This document shows, piece after piece, positions 51,699-59,880 of a stretch of DNA of 64,000 bases. The number at the start of each line of letters is the position of its first letter. The stretch's first letter is position 1. The DNA is from Phycisphaera sp. (GTDB lineage Bacteria > Planctomycetota > Phycisphaerae > Phycisphaerales > Phycisphaeraceae). The notes beneath the pieces were generated by a model. It did no database searches and was not told the DNA's origin. It saw only the letters and a program-made list of their open reading frames with translations. The translations under genes were made by a program, and so were the position numbers. The stretch is taken from NCBI GenBank assembly GCA_016125215.1, contig WGMF01000011.1, forward strand, positions 30,382 to 94,381, read 5' to 3'.

Positions 51699-52181
51699 AT
51701 GCTCGTTTACCTCTTGAGGCACGGCATTGCGGAAGACGGCTCTGACGCGGCACCCGACGCATCGCGTCGCCTGACCGACGAGGGCGTCCGTAAGACACGC
51801 CAGTGTGCCAAAGGTCTGGCCAAGGTGATCCAGCCGCCCGAGGCGCTCTTCACCAGCCCGAAGGTCCGCGCGGTGCAGACAGCCGAGATCGTCGGGGATG
51901 TCTTGGGTGTCAAGCCCCAGGTGCTCGATGCGCTGTCTTGGCCGGAGGTCGCGGACATCGACAGCGCGCTCAAGGGGGTATCGGTCGGGAGTGTGATGCT
52001 CGTGGGCCACGAGCCGACGCTCAGCGGTCTGATCGCGTGGTGGTGTTTTGGTTCACATGCGGGGGGTGTGGTGGTGATGAAAAAAGCGGGGTGCGCCTGT
52101 GTGAGCCGATACACGGATAGCCACGCAAGGTGTTTGTGGGTGTTGCCACCGGGGGTGCTACGAGGGTTGGGTCGGGAGTGA
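51699..52181 (+). CDS. sixA: SixA-type phosphohistidine phosphatase
   Basis: This is a 160-residue histidine-phosphatase protein. The catalytic RHG is at residues 7-9 (LVYLLRHGIAEDG). The second arginine occurs in FTSPKVRAVQTAEIV and the second catalytic His in MLVGHEPTLSGLIA, all as in E. coli SixA of the same size. SixA removes phosphate from histidine phosphotransfer proteins. GGAG upstream of ATG 51699 supports the start, although the frame is open further upstream inside the transglutaminase gene. Whether it acts on a phosphorelay or the PTS here is unknown. Confidence 0.88.
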   Translation: MLVYLLRHGIAEDGSDAAPDASRRLTDEGVRKTRQCAKGLAKVIQPPEALFTSPKVRAVQTAEIVGDVLGVKPQVLDALSWPEVADIDSALKGVSVGSVMLVGHEPTLSGLIAWWCFGSHAGGVVVMKKAGCACVSRYTDSHARCLWVLPPGVLRGLGRE

Positions 52182-52228
52182 TTCGGTTTACGATTCTGCG
52201 TGAGGTGATGTTAAGAACAGCCGATTGC

Positions 52229-52654
52229 TTATTTCAGCATTGCCAATGTGACCATTAAAGTACCAAAAAGAATCCAAGCTGTGCAGATAGTCAGATGCAT
52301 GTACGGTGACCACTTGCGTCCAAATCTTGAGGCAATCAAGATCAGAAATGAAAACACGACAGCGCCATAAATTGGCCCCTGCCAGACATAACTATCAGTC
52401 CCGAATCGTGAGATGAACAGCGGTGAGATCAATATCATCGGACCCGCGGATTCAACGGCAACCGTCCAGGATGCGTACCGCAGGCAATCGAGCAGGCTGT
52501 CTCGAAAAACCGGCGAGGGGTATGGCTGGTCAAAATAATTCTCGATAGTCCAAAGAACCATCATCAAGACAAAAATCACAATATAGAACATCCACGTAAA
52601 ACGCGACCACTTGGGAAGCGAGTTCTTTTCTGTGTGATTGACCCCCATGCCCAT
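52229..52654 (-). CDS. Hypothetical four-helix membrane protein with low GC
   Basis: The protein has 141 residues with four predicted membrane helices (FTWMFYIVIFVLMMVLW, TVAVESAGPMILISPLFI, IYGAVVFSFLILIAS and LTICTAWILFGTLMVTLAML). No family is recognised. The gene and its flanks are visibly poorer in GC than the surrounding sequence and use AT-ending codons freely, hinting at more recent acquisition. It starts 3 bp after the phosphatase stop, so they could be co-transcribed. An in-frame start two codons later is possible. Confidence 0.6.
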   Translation of the reverse strand: MGMGVNHTEKNSLPKWSRFTWMFYIVIFVLMMVLWTIENYFDQPYPSPVFRDSLLDCLRYASWTVAVESAGPMILISPLFISRFGTDSYVWQGPIYGAVVFSFLILIASRFGRKWSPYMHLTICTAWILFGTLMVTLAMLK

Positions 52655-52657
52655 AGT

Positions 52658-53095
52658 CTATGTCTTTGCTAATCTCTGCACGAGCTTGCTCACGAGTTCT
52701 TCGATCTGCGTGATGGCTTCCTGCGGGGTCGAGCCATCGACATCGTGGACGTGCCAATACTCGACACGCTCCTCCCAGCCGGGGAATCGCTCGGCCAAAA
52801 GGGGTCGGTGCTCGGTTTCTTTAAGCGCGATGACCAGGTCCGCGTCCGCCAGACTTCCGGGGGTCGTGGGCAGGGGCAGCCGCTGGTAGGGGTCGAGCGG
52901 GATGTGGCGTTCGGTCAGGGCCTGGGCGGTGTCTTTTGACATGTGCCCGAAGTTGTTGACGCCCTTTTCGATGGCCAACCCGCGTGAGTCGGCTCGCCAA
53001 TTCGGGACACTTCCGGGGGCGATATGGTTGAACAGCGCCTCCGCAAATCGGCTGCGGTAATAGTTGCCCGTGCAAAGAAACAGGACGGTACGCAT
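52658..53095 (-). CDS. Low-molecular-weight phosphatase family protein
   Basis: The protein has 145 residues. The P-loop CTGNYYRS (8-15) fits CX5R(S/T) of low-molecular-weight protein tyrosine phosphatases and thioredoxin-linked arsenate reductases, starting directly after RTVLFL. GVNNFGHMSKDTAQALTERH and LADADLVIALKETEH match the middle of the family. The distal Cys pair needed for arsenate reduction is not seen, so phosphatase activity is more likely. No arsenic genes are near. ATG 53095 was chosen, and an ATG three codons upstream is possible. Confidence 0.85.
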   Translation of the reverse strand: MRTVLFLCTGNYYRSRFAEALFNHIAPGSVPNWRADSRGLAIEKGVNNFGHMSKDTAQALTERHIPLDPYQRLPLPTTPGSLADADLVIALKETEHRPLLAERFPGWEERVEYWHVHDVDGSTPQEAITQIEELVSKLVQRLAKT

Positions 53096-53135
53096 GGCGG
53101 GCATGATACGTTGGGCGTCTCGGCGATGGGTGAGT

Positions 53136-53594
53136 TCAGACGCGCTCGGCTTCGCGGACGTTGAGCAGCGGGTTGGACCGGTCGAGGCGTTTGAGACCGC
53201 CCGAAGCGGCGCTGTCGTTGGGCGTGTCGTCCGGCTCGGCCTGCGTAACGGTCGCGGCTTCATCGCTGAGCTTGAACGCAGCCGAGAGCAGCGCGTCCTG
53301 CTTTGCGGCGTCTCGCACCGCGGCCAGCATCGTCCGTTCCACCACCGCAAGGTCTTCCTGTGTCTGCCTGATCTGCTCTTCGAGCTCGATGCGTCGGGCC
53401 TTCTGTTCCTTGAGGAGCGAGCGCAGACGGGTGCGGTCCGCGAGGTAGGGTTCGAGCACCTCATCGAGCTTTTGACCGACGGACTTGTGGGCGGGGGTGT
53501 TCATGGGTTTGCCTCGGATGGCGGCGGCCTCCAGCCGAATCACACGTCGGGCGGAAGCGTCTTGAGTGACATCGGTTTTCTGGTGGTCTGACAT
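53136..53594 (-). CDS. Hypothetical coiled-coil protein
   Basis: The protein has 152 residues. The start MSDHQKTD is well supported by GGAGGGGA just upstream of ATG 53594. A central helix with heptad pattern (about 55-110; LRSLLKEQKARRIELEEQIR) is flanked by polar, probably unstructured, ends. No family, membrane segment or signal is visible. It lies 38 bp downstream of the GNAT-like gene and upstream of the phosphatase gene, on the same strand. Function is unknown. Confidence 0.65.
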   Translation of the reverse strand: MSDHQKTDVTQDASARRVIRLEAAAIRGKPMNTPAHKSVGQKLDEVLEPYLADRTRLRSLLKEQKARRIELEEQIRQTQEDLAVVERTMLAAVRDAAKQDALLSAAFKLSDEAATVTQAEPDDTPNDSAASGGLKRLDRSNPLLNVREAERV

Positions 53595-53632
53595 GAGTCC
53601 CCTCCCGTGGTTCACACGCAGGCTTGATCGGG

Positions 53633-54433
53633 TCACCAAAACAACGGGGCGGTGTAGGTCTTGTGGTCCGCCATTTTACCGATGGCCTTGACCATCTTCA
53701 GCTCCAGGTGCCCGTTGCCGTCAAAATCCTCGAGAATCCCGTCGTGGATGGCCCAACTCCGCCCGCGCGGCGAGTCCGCCATCACCGGCTCACGGAAAGG
53801 CGACGAGCCGTCGAGCAGCATACGCAACCGCCCGCCCACGCGGAACTCCCGGTCGATCTCGACCATCCGTTTTCGGCCCATCAGGTAGGCAAAGCCGTGT
53901 GATTCATACATCACGGCGTTGTGGTAGGTCAACGGCTCGAGAATGATGTTGATATAGCCCATCGATGAGGCCAGCGCCTCGAGCCGGGGCATGATCTCGG
54001 AGAACAGCCCAAGCCCCTTCCTGACCTGGCAAGGCCCGAGGCCCGCCCGCAGCGCGCGGAGCTCTTCGTCGATATTGCGGCCCGCCGTGCCCAGCAACGT
54101 GACCTGGCCGTCGGGCGTGTGATCGATGGTGTACCGCGTGGACTTAAGGTCGTTCACCACGATAAACGACAATTCGAGTTGCCCCGCGCCTTGGTCCTGA
54201 AGGTCGACGCTCAGGGCAAAGTCGTGGTCGTAGCGTTTGGCCGGCGCACGCATGTGGACCTCGTGGCCCTCTTCGGTGGTGGTGACACGCCAGGCCTGGG
54301 GGTTCGCTGACCCGCCGGCGTATTGCTCGGGGTCGAGCGCGGCCAGGTGTTGCCAGAGTCGCTCGGGCACGACCGGGGCGCACGTCGCCCGCAGCGCGGT
54401 GGGGTCCAGGAGCTTGAGCCGGGTGATCGCCAT
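53633..54433 (-). CDS. GNAT-like acetyltransferase-fold protein, unknown function
   Basis: This is a 266-residue protein. The middle third resembles the end of a GNAT domain: GLFSEIMPRLEALASSMGYI followed by LTYHNAVMYESHGFAYLMG, where Asn, Tyr and Phe positions fit the acetyl-CoA-site pattern. The C-terminal part includes SPRGRSWAIHDGILEDFDGN. The classic Q/RxxGxG/A loop is not clear, so catalytic competence is uncertain. The start at ATG 54433 is tentative, since no Shine-Dalgarno is visible. It is divergent from the EF-G-like gene. Confidence 0.65.
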   Translation of the reverse strand: MAITRLKLLDPTALRATCAPVVPERLWQHLAALDPEQYAGGSANPQAWRVTTTEEGHEVHMRAPAKRYDHDFALSVDLQDQGAGQLELSFIVVNDLKSTRYTIDHTPDGQVTLLGTAGRNIDEELRALRAGLGPCQVRKGLGLFSEIMPRLEALASSMGYINIILEPLTYHNAVMYESHGFAYLMGRKRMVEIDREFRVGGRLRMLLDGSSPFREPVMADSPRGRSWAIHDGILEDFDGNGHLELKMVKAIGKMADHKTYTAPLFW

Positions 54434-54616
54434 GACGCAGAGAATCGCTTGCCCCCTGCATGGTAACGATTGGGCGGGGCCGCGAAAGCGCAGGGTGTGT
54501 GAAACGGGTTTGGCTTCAAACTTCCGGGGGGGTGTTTTTGCGTTCGGCGTGCGCCTCAATAAACTCAAGGGGTTTGGGGCGGGCCAGTTCACCTTTCGCA
54601 TTGGAGCCTTTTACCC

Positions 54617-56674
54617 ATGCCCAGTTACACCACGCAGGACATCCGCAACATTGCCATCGTCGGCCACGCCGCGGCGGGCAAGACCACGCTCGTCGAAGCG
54701 ATCCTCCACGCCGGCGGCGCGATCAACGCACCGGGCAGCGTCGAGAAGGGCACCACCGTCTGTGATTTCGAGCCCGAGGAGAAACACCACGGCCACTCGC
54801 TCAACAACGCCGTGGCCCACCTCGACCACAACGGCAAACACATCAACCTCATCGACACGCCCGGCTATCCCGATTTCATGGGGCCGGCTTTGGCGTCGCT
54901 CCCCGCCGTCGAAACCGTCGCCGTCGTCGTCAACGCGCACAACGGCGTCGAAATGATGACGCGACGCATGATGCAACGCGCCAAGGAACGCAACCTCTGC
55001 CGACTCATCATTATCAACAAGATCGACACCCCCGCCGACGATGCGACCGGCCAACCCCTCGAACACCTCGTTGCCCAACTGCGGGGGATGTTCGGCAAGG
55101 AATGCCGGCCGATCAACCTGCCCGCCGGCGGCGGCGCTAAGGTCGTCGACGTCTTCGACCACGCCTCCGGTGAAGCCGACTTCTCAAGCGTCGCCGACGC
55201 GCACGGCGCCATCGTCGATCAGGTCGTCGAGGTTGATGAAGAACTCATGGCCAAGTACCTCGAACAAGGCGAAGTCAAACCCGAACAACTCCACGCCCCG
55301 TTCGAGAAAGCCCTCCGCGAGGGACACCTCGTGCCGATCTGCTTCGTCTCCGCCAAAACCGGGGCCGGCGTCGATGAACTGCTCCACCTCTTTACCGACC
55401 TCATGCCCAACCCCACCGAGGGCAACCCACGTCCCTTCGTCAACGAAACGAAGACCGGCCCGGTCGAGGTCCACCCCGAACCCGACCCCTCTAAGCATGT
55501 GTTAGCCCACGTCTTCAAGGTCGTCGACGACCGCTTCGGGAAACTGGGCATCTTCCGCATCCACCAGGGCACCGTCCGCAAGGAAAGCCAGCTCTTCGTC
55601 GGCCACGCATCGAAACCTTTCAAGGTCGGCCACCTCTTCAAGGTCCAGGGCAAGGACCACCCCGAGGTCGACGCGGGCATCCCCGGTGATCTCTGTGGCG
55701 TCATCAAGGTCGAGGAGGTCCACTTCGATGCCGTGCTCCACGACTCGCACGACGAGGACGACATCCACCTGCTTGCGCTCAATTTCCCCTCGCCCATGGC
55801 TGGACTCGCCATCGTTGCCAAGGCACGCGGCGACGAGCAGAAGATCATGACCGGACTGGCCCGTTTAGCCCAGGAAGACCCCTGCTTCGTCGTCGAACGC
55901 AACAGCGTCACGCATGAATTGGTCATCCGCGGCATGGGCGAACTGCACCTGCGCGTCATGCTCGAAAAACTCAAGAACAAATACGGCGTCGAGGTCGACA
56001 CCCACCCGCCCAAGATCGCCTACAAAGAAACCATCACGAGCAAAGCCGAGGGCCACCACCGCCACAAGAAACAGACCGGCGGCGCGGGGCAGTTCGGCGA
56101 GGTCTACCTCCGCGTCGAACCGCTCGAGCGCGGCAAGGGCTTCGAGTTCGTCGACGACACCGTCGGCGGGTCCATTCCGAATCAGTTCATCCCCGCCATT
56201 GAAAAAGGCATCCGCCAGGTCCTCGATCTCGGCGCCGTCGCGGGATACCCCTTTCAAGATGTCAGGGTCAGCGTCTACGACGGCAAACACCACCCGGTTG
56301 ACTCGAAGGAAGTCGCCTTTGTCACCGCCGGCAAACGGGCCTTCATCGACGCGATCAAGAGCGCCCGCCCCGTCGTGCTCGAACCGATCGTCATGGCCGA
56401 GGTCACCGTCCCCAACGCGCACATGGGCGACATCACCAGCGACCTCTCCGGCAAGCGCGGCAGAATCCAGGGCACCGACATGCTCCCCGGCGACATGGCT
56501 GTCATCAAGGCCCTCGTCCCCCTCTCTGAAATCGCCAACTACCAGAGCCAACTCAAATCCGTCACCGCCGGCCAGGGCAGCTACACGATGGAACTCTCCC
56601 ACTACGACCCGGTCCCGTCCCACATCCAGCAACAGATCGTCGCCCAATACAAACCGCAGCACGAAGAGGATTAA
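54617..56674 (+). CDS. Elongation factor G-like translational GTPase
   Basis: The protein has 685 residues. G1 is GHAAAGKT (16-23), G3 is DTPGY and G4 is INKID. Canonical EF-G has an acidic or aromatic residue in place of the Ala run of G1, and this gene is not beside rpsL/rpsG/tuf, so it is probably the EF-G-like paralogue (FusA2 class). Domains II-V are present, including GGAGQFGEVYLRVEPLERGK in domain IV and HMGDITSDLSGKRGRI near the start of domain V. Related paralogues act in stress-time translation or recycling, or have no proven role. A GGAG lies upstream of the ATG. Confidence 0.9.
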   Translation: MPSYTTQDIRNIAIVGHAAAGKTTLVEAILHAGGAINAPGSVEKGTTVCDFEPEEKHHGHSLNNAVAHLDHNGKHINLIDTPGYPDFMGPALASLPAVETVAVVVNAHNGVEMMTRRMMQRAKERNLCRLIIINKIDTPADDATGQPLEHLVAQLRGMFGKECRPINLPAGGGAKVVDVFDHASGEADFSSVADAHGAIVDQVVEVDEELMAKYLEQGEVKPEQLHAPFEKALREGHLVPICFVSAKTGAGVDELLHLFTDLMPNPTEGNPRPFVNETKTGPVEVHPEPDPSKHVLAHVFKVVDDRFGKLGIFRIHQGTVRKESQLFVGHASKPFKVGHLFKVQGKDHPEVDAGIPGDLCGVIKVEEVHFDAVLHDSHDEDDIHLLALNFPSPMAGLAIVAKARGDEQKIMTGLARLAQEDPCFVVERNSVTHELVIRGMGELHLRVMLEKLKNKYGVEVDTHPPKIAYKETITSKAEGHHRHKKQTGGAGQFGEVYLRVEPLERGKGFEFVDDTVGGSIPNQFIPAIEKGIRQVLDLGAVAGYPFQDVRVSVYDGKHHPVDSKEVAFVTAGKRAFIDAIKSARPVVLEPIVMAEVTVPNAHMGDITSDLSGKRGRIQGTDMLPGDMAVIKALVPLSEIANYQSQLKSVTAGQGSYTMELSHYDPVPSHIQQQIVAQYKPQHEED

Positions 56675-56708
56675 CCCATATAGCCCGGCCTTTGGGCCTG
56701 CGGTCGTC

Positions 56709-56924
56709 TCAGGGCAACAGGGATTTGAACTGCTCGATGGTCAGTCCCGAATCACGCACGATCGAACCCATCGTTATCGCGTGGATCGGGTTGGCCCTGG
56801 GGATCACAATCCGGTGATTCCCGTCAAACATGATGATATGTTTGCTTTGTCTGAGTATCCGAAAGCCGGCTTTCTCAAAGGCGCGGATCGCATGAAGATG
56901 GTGGATACCCGGAATCTTCGGCAT
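56709..56924 (-). CDS. hicA: HicA-type mRNA interferase toxin
   Basis: This is a 71-residue protein with the double-stranded-RNA-binding-like fold of HicA. It shows MPKIPGIHHLHAIRAFEKAG, then the segment IIMFDGNHRIVIPRANPIHA containing the catalytic-site residues, and SGLTIEQFKSLLP at the end. In many HicA proteins a His within a G-x-H/S-x-x-x motif is catalytic; here the candidate is His26 or His34 (QSKHIIMF). HicA cleaves mRNA and is blocked by HicB. It starts 1 bp after the hicB stop, so the pair is coupled. Confidence 0.87.
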   Translation of the reverse strand: MPKIPGIHHLHAIRAFEKAGFRILRQSKHIIMFDGNHRIVIPRANPIHAITMGSIVRDSGLTIEQFKSLLP

Positions 56925-56925
56925 G

Positions 56926-57144
56926 TCAGGCGGCGACCTCGACTTCGCGGACCTCGACACCATCCTCCATCGAATCGTCTATCGTTTCCAGATACTCCCG
57001 GATCGCGATCTTGATATTTTCCAGCGCCTCCTCCTCGGTATCACCTTGCGTGGCACACCCCGGCAGCGCGGGGCACCACACCGCGTAACCCTCCTCACTC
57101 TTCGCCAATCGCACTTTGTAAACCATCGTCTTCACCCGCACCAT
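56926..57144 (-). CDS. hicB: HicB-type antitoxin
   Basis: The protein has 72 residues. It shows the partial RNase H-like HicB fold: YKVRLAKSEEGYAVWCPALP, then GCATQGDTEEEALENIKIAI. It ends shortly after a conserved helix and lacks any C-terminal DNA-binding domain, so autoregulation must differ from that of long HicB proteins. It is transcribed before hicA. An ATG six codons later (57126) is an equally good start. The longer frame running upstream through the MATE gene is not coding. Confidence 0.87.
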   Translation of the reverse strand: MVRVKTMVYKVRLAKSEEGYAVWCPALPGCATQGDTEEEALENIKIAIREYLETIDDSMEDGVEVREVEVAA

Positions 57145-57224
57145 TGTACCCACCCCGCTGCCCCCGCGTGAAATCCTCTTTCCCCCTTTCGCGCCTTGGC
57201 GGGCTTGGCGAGAAACCCTCCCCC

Positions 57225-58667
57225 TCAAACCTTCGCCAGTGCCCACTTGCCCGTGCTGAACCGCCACGCGAACAAAATCCCTTTCACAAACAAATCCGCG
57301 CACAGCGCGACCCAGACCCCCGGAAGGCCCCAACCCAATTCCACCGCCAGCACGTACGCCCCGATCAGGCGAACCGTCAGCATCGAACCCCACGACATGC
57401 GCATGGTCGCTTTTGTGTCGCCCGCGCCGCGCATCGCGCCGCCTAACACCACGTAAGTCGCAAAGAACGGTTGCACCACGCCGCAGATGCGCAGCAGGGT
57501 CGGGCTGATGCTCAGGTGCTCGGGCGCGGTGCTCACGATCGACACCAACACCCCCGGAATACATAAAAACATAATCCCCATCGCGCCCATCGTGGTCGCA
57601 GCGACCGCCCAGCAGACCTTGGCTGCCCGCTTGGCGCGGTCGGGGTCGCCCAGGCCCAAATACTGCCCCGTCAATGTCGCCGCCGCCATGCCCAGTGCGA
57701 AGCCCGGCAGGTAGCTGATCCCCTCGACACGCACCGCGATCATGTGCGCGCCAAAGGCCCCCTCGACGTTGAGCAGCGCGATGTACTGGAGTACGAAGAA
57801 ATTGATTACCCACATGCCCGTGGATTCCATCATGCTTGGCACGCCGACGCGGACGATCCGCATCGCGGTGTGCAGGTGTGGTCTGAGTCGGACCCAGCGC
57901 AGGCGGATCCCCCCGACGCCGGAAGCGAGGATGGCGACGATGATGATCGAGCCAACCACCCAGGCGATGGCGGTTCCGCCGGCGATCCCCGCGACACCGT
58001 GGCCGCCGATCGGTGCCGGGCCGAACGTGAGCAGCACACTCGCAGCGAAATTGACGATGTTCACCACGAGCATGGCAAAGAAGGGGCTGCGCGTGTCGCC
58101 GGCCCCGCGCAGGCACGCCCCGCCCACAAGCAGGACCGCGCTGAACGGCGCTGCGCAGCCGACGATCCGCAGGTAGACGCCGCAGAGTTCCCGCGCCTGG
58201 CCCGTTAATCCCGCCCACCCGCCCAGGTCATCAGCCAACACGTACACCGCCACGCCCATGACGCATCCGATGAATGTTGCCAACAGCAGCGCCTGCCCCA
58301 GCGCCGCGTTGGCCAGCCGTTTGTGCCGACCACCGATGGCGCGCGACACCAGCGCCGTGGCCCCGATGCCGACGGCGGACTGCATCAGGCTCATGAGCCA
58401 ACCGAGGTACCCCGCGATCGCCAGCGCATCCATCGCCGCCACGCGCAGCTCGTTGGGCGCAAGACGGCCGGCCAGCGCCAGGTCCGTCGTGCCCACGAAG
58501 AACGAGAGCAACTGTTCCAGGAACGGCCAGATCGCCAGCACAAAGACCTGCCGTGGGATCGAAAGCCCGGCCAGTTTGCCGCCAAGCTCGAGCGTCCGCA
58601 CGTCGACCTTCACCGGTTGCTCCGGCAGCGCATCGACTTCATCGGCCTGGGTGGGTGTCGTGGTCAT
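57225..58667 (-). CDS. MATE-family multidrug/sodium antiporter
   Basis: The protein has 480 residues with about twelve membrane helices in two six-helix halves. Family features appear in both halves: ATALVSRAIGGRHKR and LVGGACLRGAGDTRSPF in the first, LTGQYLGLGDPDRAKRAA and VLGGAMRGAGDTKATM in the second. MATE proteins export cationic drugs or metabolites in exchange for Na+ or H+. The substrate is unknown. The start at ATG 58667 was chosen; a TTG at 58685 is also open. The upstream space holds the second nested palindromic element. Confidence 0.93.
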   Translation of the reverse strand: MTTTPTQADEVDALPEQPVKVDVRTLELGGKLAGLSIPRQVFVLAIWPFLEQLLSFFVGTTDLALAGRLAPNELRVAAMDALAIAGYLGWLMSLMQSAVGIGATALVSRAIGGRHKRLANAALGQALLLATFIGCVMGVAVYVLADDLGGWAGLTGQARELCGVYLRIVGCAAPFSAVLLVGGACLRGAGDTRSPFFAMLVVNIVNFAASVLLTFGPAPIGGHGVAGIAGGTAIAWVVGSIIIVAILASGVGGIRLRWVRLRPHLHTAMRIVRVGVPSMMESTGMWVINFFVLQYIALLNVEGAFGAHMIAVRVEGISYLPGFALGMAAATLTGQYLGLGDPDRAKRAAKVCWAVAATTMGAMGIMFLCIPGVLVSIVSTAPEHLSISPTLLRICGVVQPFFATYVVLGGAMRGAGDTKATMRMSWGSMLTVRLIGAYVLAVELGWGLPGVWVALCADLFVKGILFAWRFSTGKWALAKV

Positions 58668-58684
58668 GAGAGATAGAAGGGACA

Positions 58685-58871
58685 ACAGGATTGGGGGGGA
58701 TCAACAGGAATAGAACACGGAGTTTTACCGCAGAGATCGCGGAGAGTGCAGAGAAGACATTATTCCAAAATCATTTTCAGCCTCATCTTCTCTGTTTCTT
58801 CTCCGCGTTCTCCGCGATCTCTGCGGCTGTAAAATCCGATCCTGTTGATCCGACAAATCCTGTTATCCTGT
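58685..58871. repeat. Nested palindromic element with 9-nt periodicity (second copy type)
   Basis: Inner arms CCGCAGAGATCGCGGAGA (58728-58745) and TCTCCGCGATCTCTGCGG (58809-58826) are perfect 18-nt reverse complements. Outer arms begin ACAGGATT near 58685 and end ATCCTGT at 58871, with GGATCAACAGGA and its complement also present. Arms are runs of 9-mers, as in the element at 47917-48083. It lies between the divergent MATE and amidohydrolase genes and probably contains or abuts their promoters. Confidence 0.85.
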
Positions 58872-58904
58872 CGATAAAGATAGCCCCCGGAAGTGATCCA
58901 AGCT

Positions 58905-59792
58905 ATGTCGCAATCCCACGTCATCCAACTCGGCCTGGTGCAGCACGCGTGTTCCTCGGACGTGAAGGCGAACGTGGACAAGGCGGTGAAGATGATCCGT
59001 GACGCGGCCAAGCGGGGCGCGCGGGTGATTGCGACGCAGGAGCTTTTTGCGGGGACTTACTTCTGCCAGATCGAGGACGACGCACGTTTCGCGCTGGCCG
59101 AGCCGATCCCGGGACCGACTTCGCAGCGGCTGTCGGACCTGGCCAAAGAACTGGGCATTTACATCACGGCTTCGCTCTTCGAGCGCCGCACCGCCGGCAT
59201 CTATCACAACACGTCGGTCATGCTCTCGCCCTCGGGTGAACTGGTCGGCAAGTACCGCAAGATGCACATCCCCGACGACCCGCGGTTTTACGAGAAGTAT
59301 TACTTCACCCCCGGCGACCTGGGCTGGCAGACGCAGAACCTCACACTTGATAAGTCCAACCCCGTGACGACCGGGATGCTCGTCTGCTGGGACCAGTGGT
59401 ACCCCGAGGCGGCGCGACTCACCGCGATGCGCGGGGCGCAGGTGCTCTTTTATCCCACGGCGATCGGCTGGTATCACGGCGAGACGCCCGAAGACCGCAA
59501 GCAGCAGCGCGAGGCCTGGCACACCATCCAGCGTTCGCACGCCATTGCCAACGGCGTGTACGTCGCGGCGATCAACCGTGTCGGCGTCGAGGAGGACCTG
59601 GAGTTCTGGGGCGGGTCGTTCGTGTGTGATCCCGGCGGTGTCGTCATCGCCGAGGCTTCGCGGGAGAACGAAGAGGCGCTCGTGGTCGAGTGCGACCTGT
59701 CGCGCATCGAGGCCATCCGCAAGGGCTGGCCTTTCTTCAGGGATCGGCGGATCGACGCCTATTCCCCGATCACCCAGCGGTTCCTCGATTAA
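58905..59792 (+). CDS. aguB: N-carbamoylputrescine amidase-like nitrilase
   Basis: This is a 295-residue carbon-nitrogen hydrolase. The triad is Glu46 (ATQELFAG), Lys119 (GKYRKMHIPDD) and Cys161 (VCWDQWYPEAAR), all in family wording. AGTYFCQIED and FTPGDLG match the N-carbamoylputrescine amidase (AguB) branch, which converts N-carbamoylputrescine to putrescine in the agmatine route. No agmatine deiminase gene is in the window. ATG 58905 was chosen, with GGAAG about 12 nt upstream; GTG 58893 is possible. Confidence 0.9.
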   Translation: MSQSHVIQLGLVQHACSSDVKANVDKAVKMIRDAAKRGARVIATQELFAGTYFCQIEDDARFALAEPIPGPTSQRLSDLAKELGIYITASLFERRTAGIYHNTSVMLSPSGELVGKYRKMHIPDDPRFYEKYYFTPGDLGWQTQNLTLDKSNPVTTGMLVCWDQWYPEAARLTAMRGAQVLFYPTAIGWYHGETPEDRKQQREAWHTIQRSHAIANGVYVAAINRVGVEEDLEFWGGSFVCDPGGVVIAEASRENEEALVVECDLSRIEAIRKGWPFFRDRRIDAYSPITQRFLD

Positions 59793-59880
59793 TCAATCGA
59801 TTTGAAGCGCCGGCTGATTCAGCCGACAATGGCACTCTCCGCATGGGCCACTCCCCCGGGCGGGGACGCGAAGCCCAGCC

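Noticed and set aside
56926..58218. A 430-codon frame ending in the HicB sequence
   Set aside because: Only its last 72 codons match HicB; the rest is the MATE gene read in another frame.
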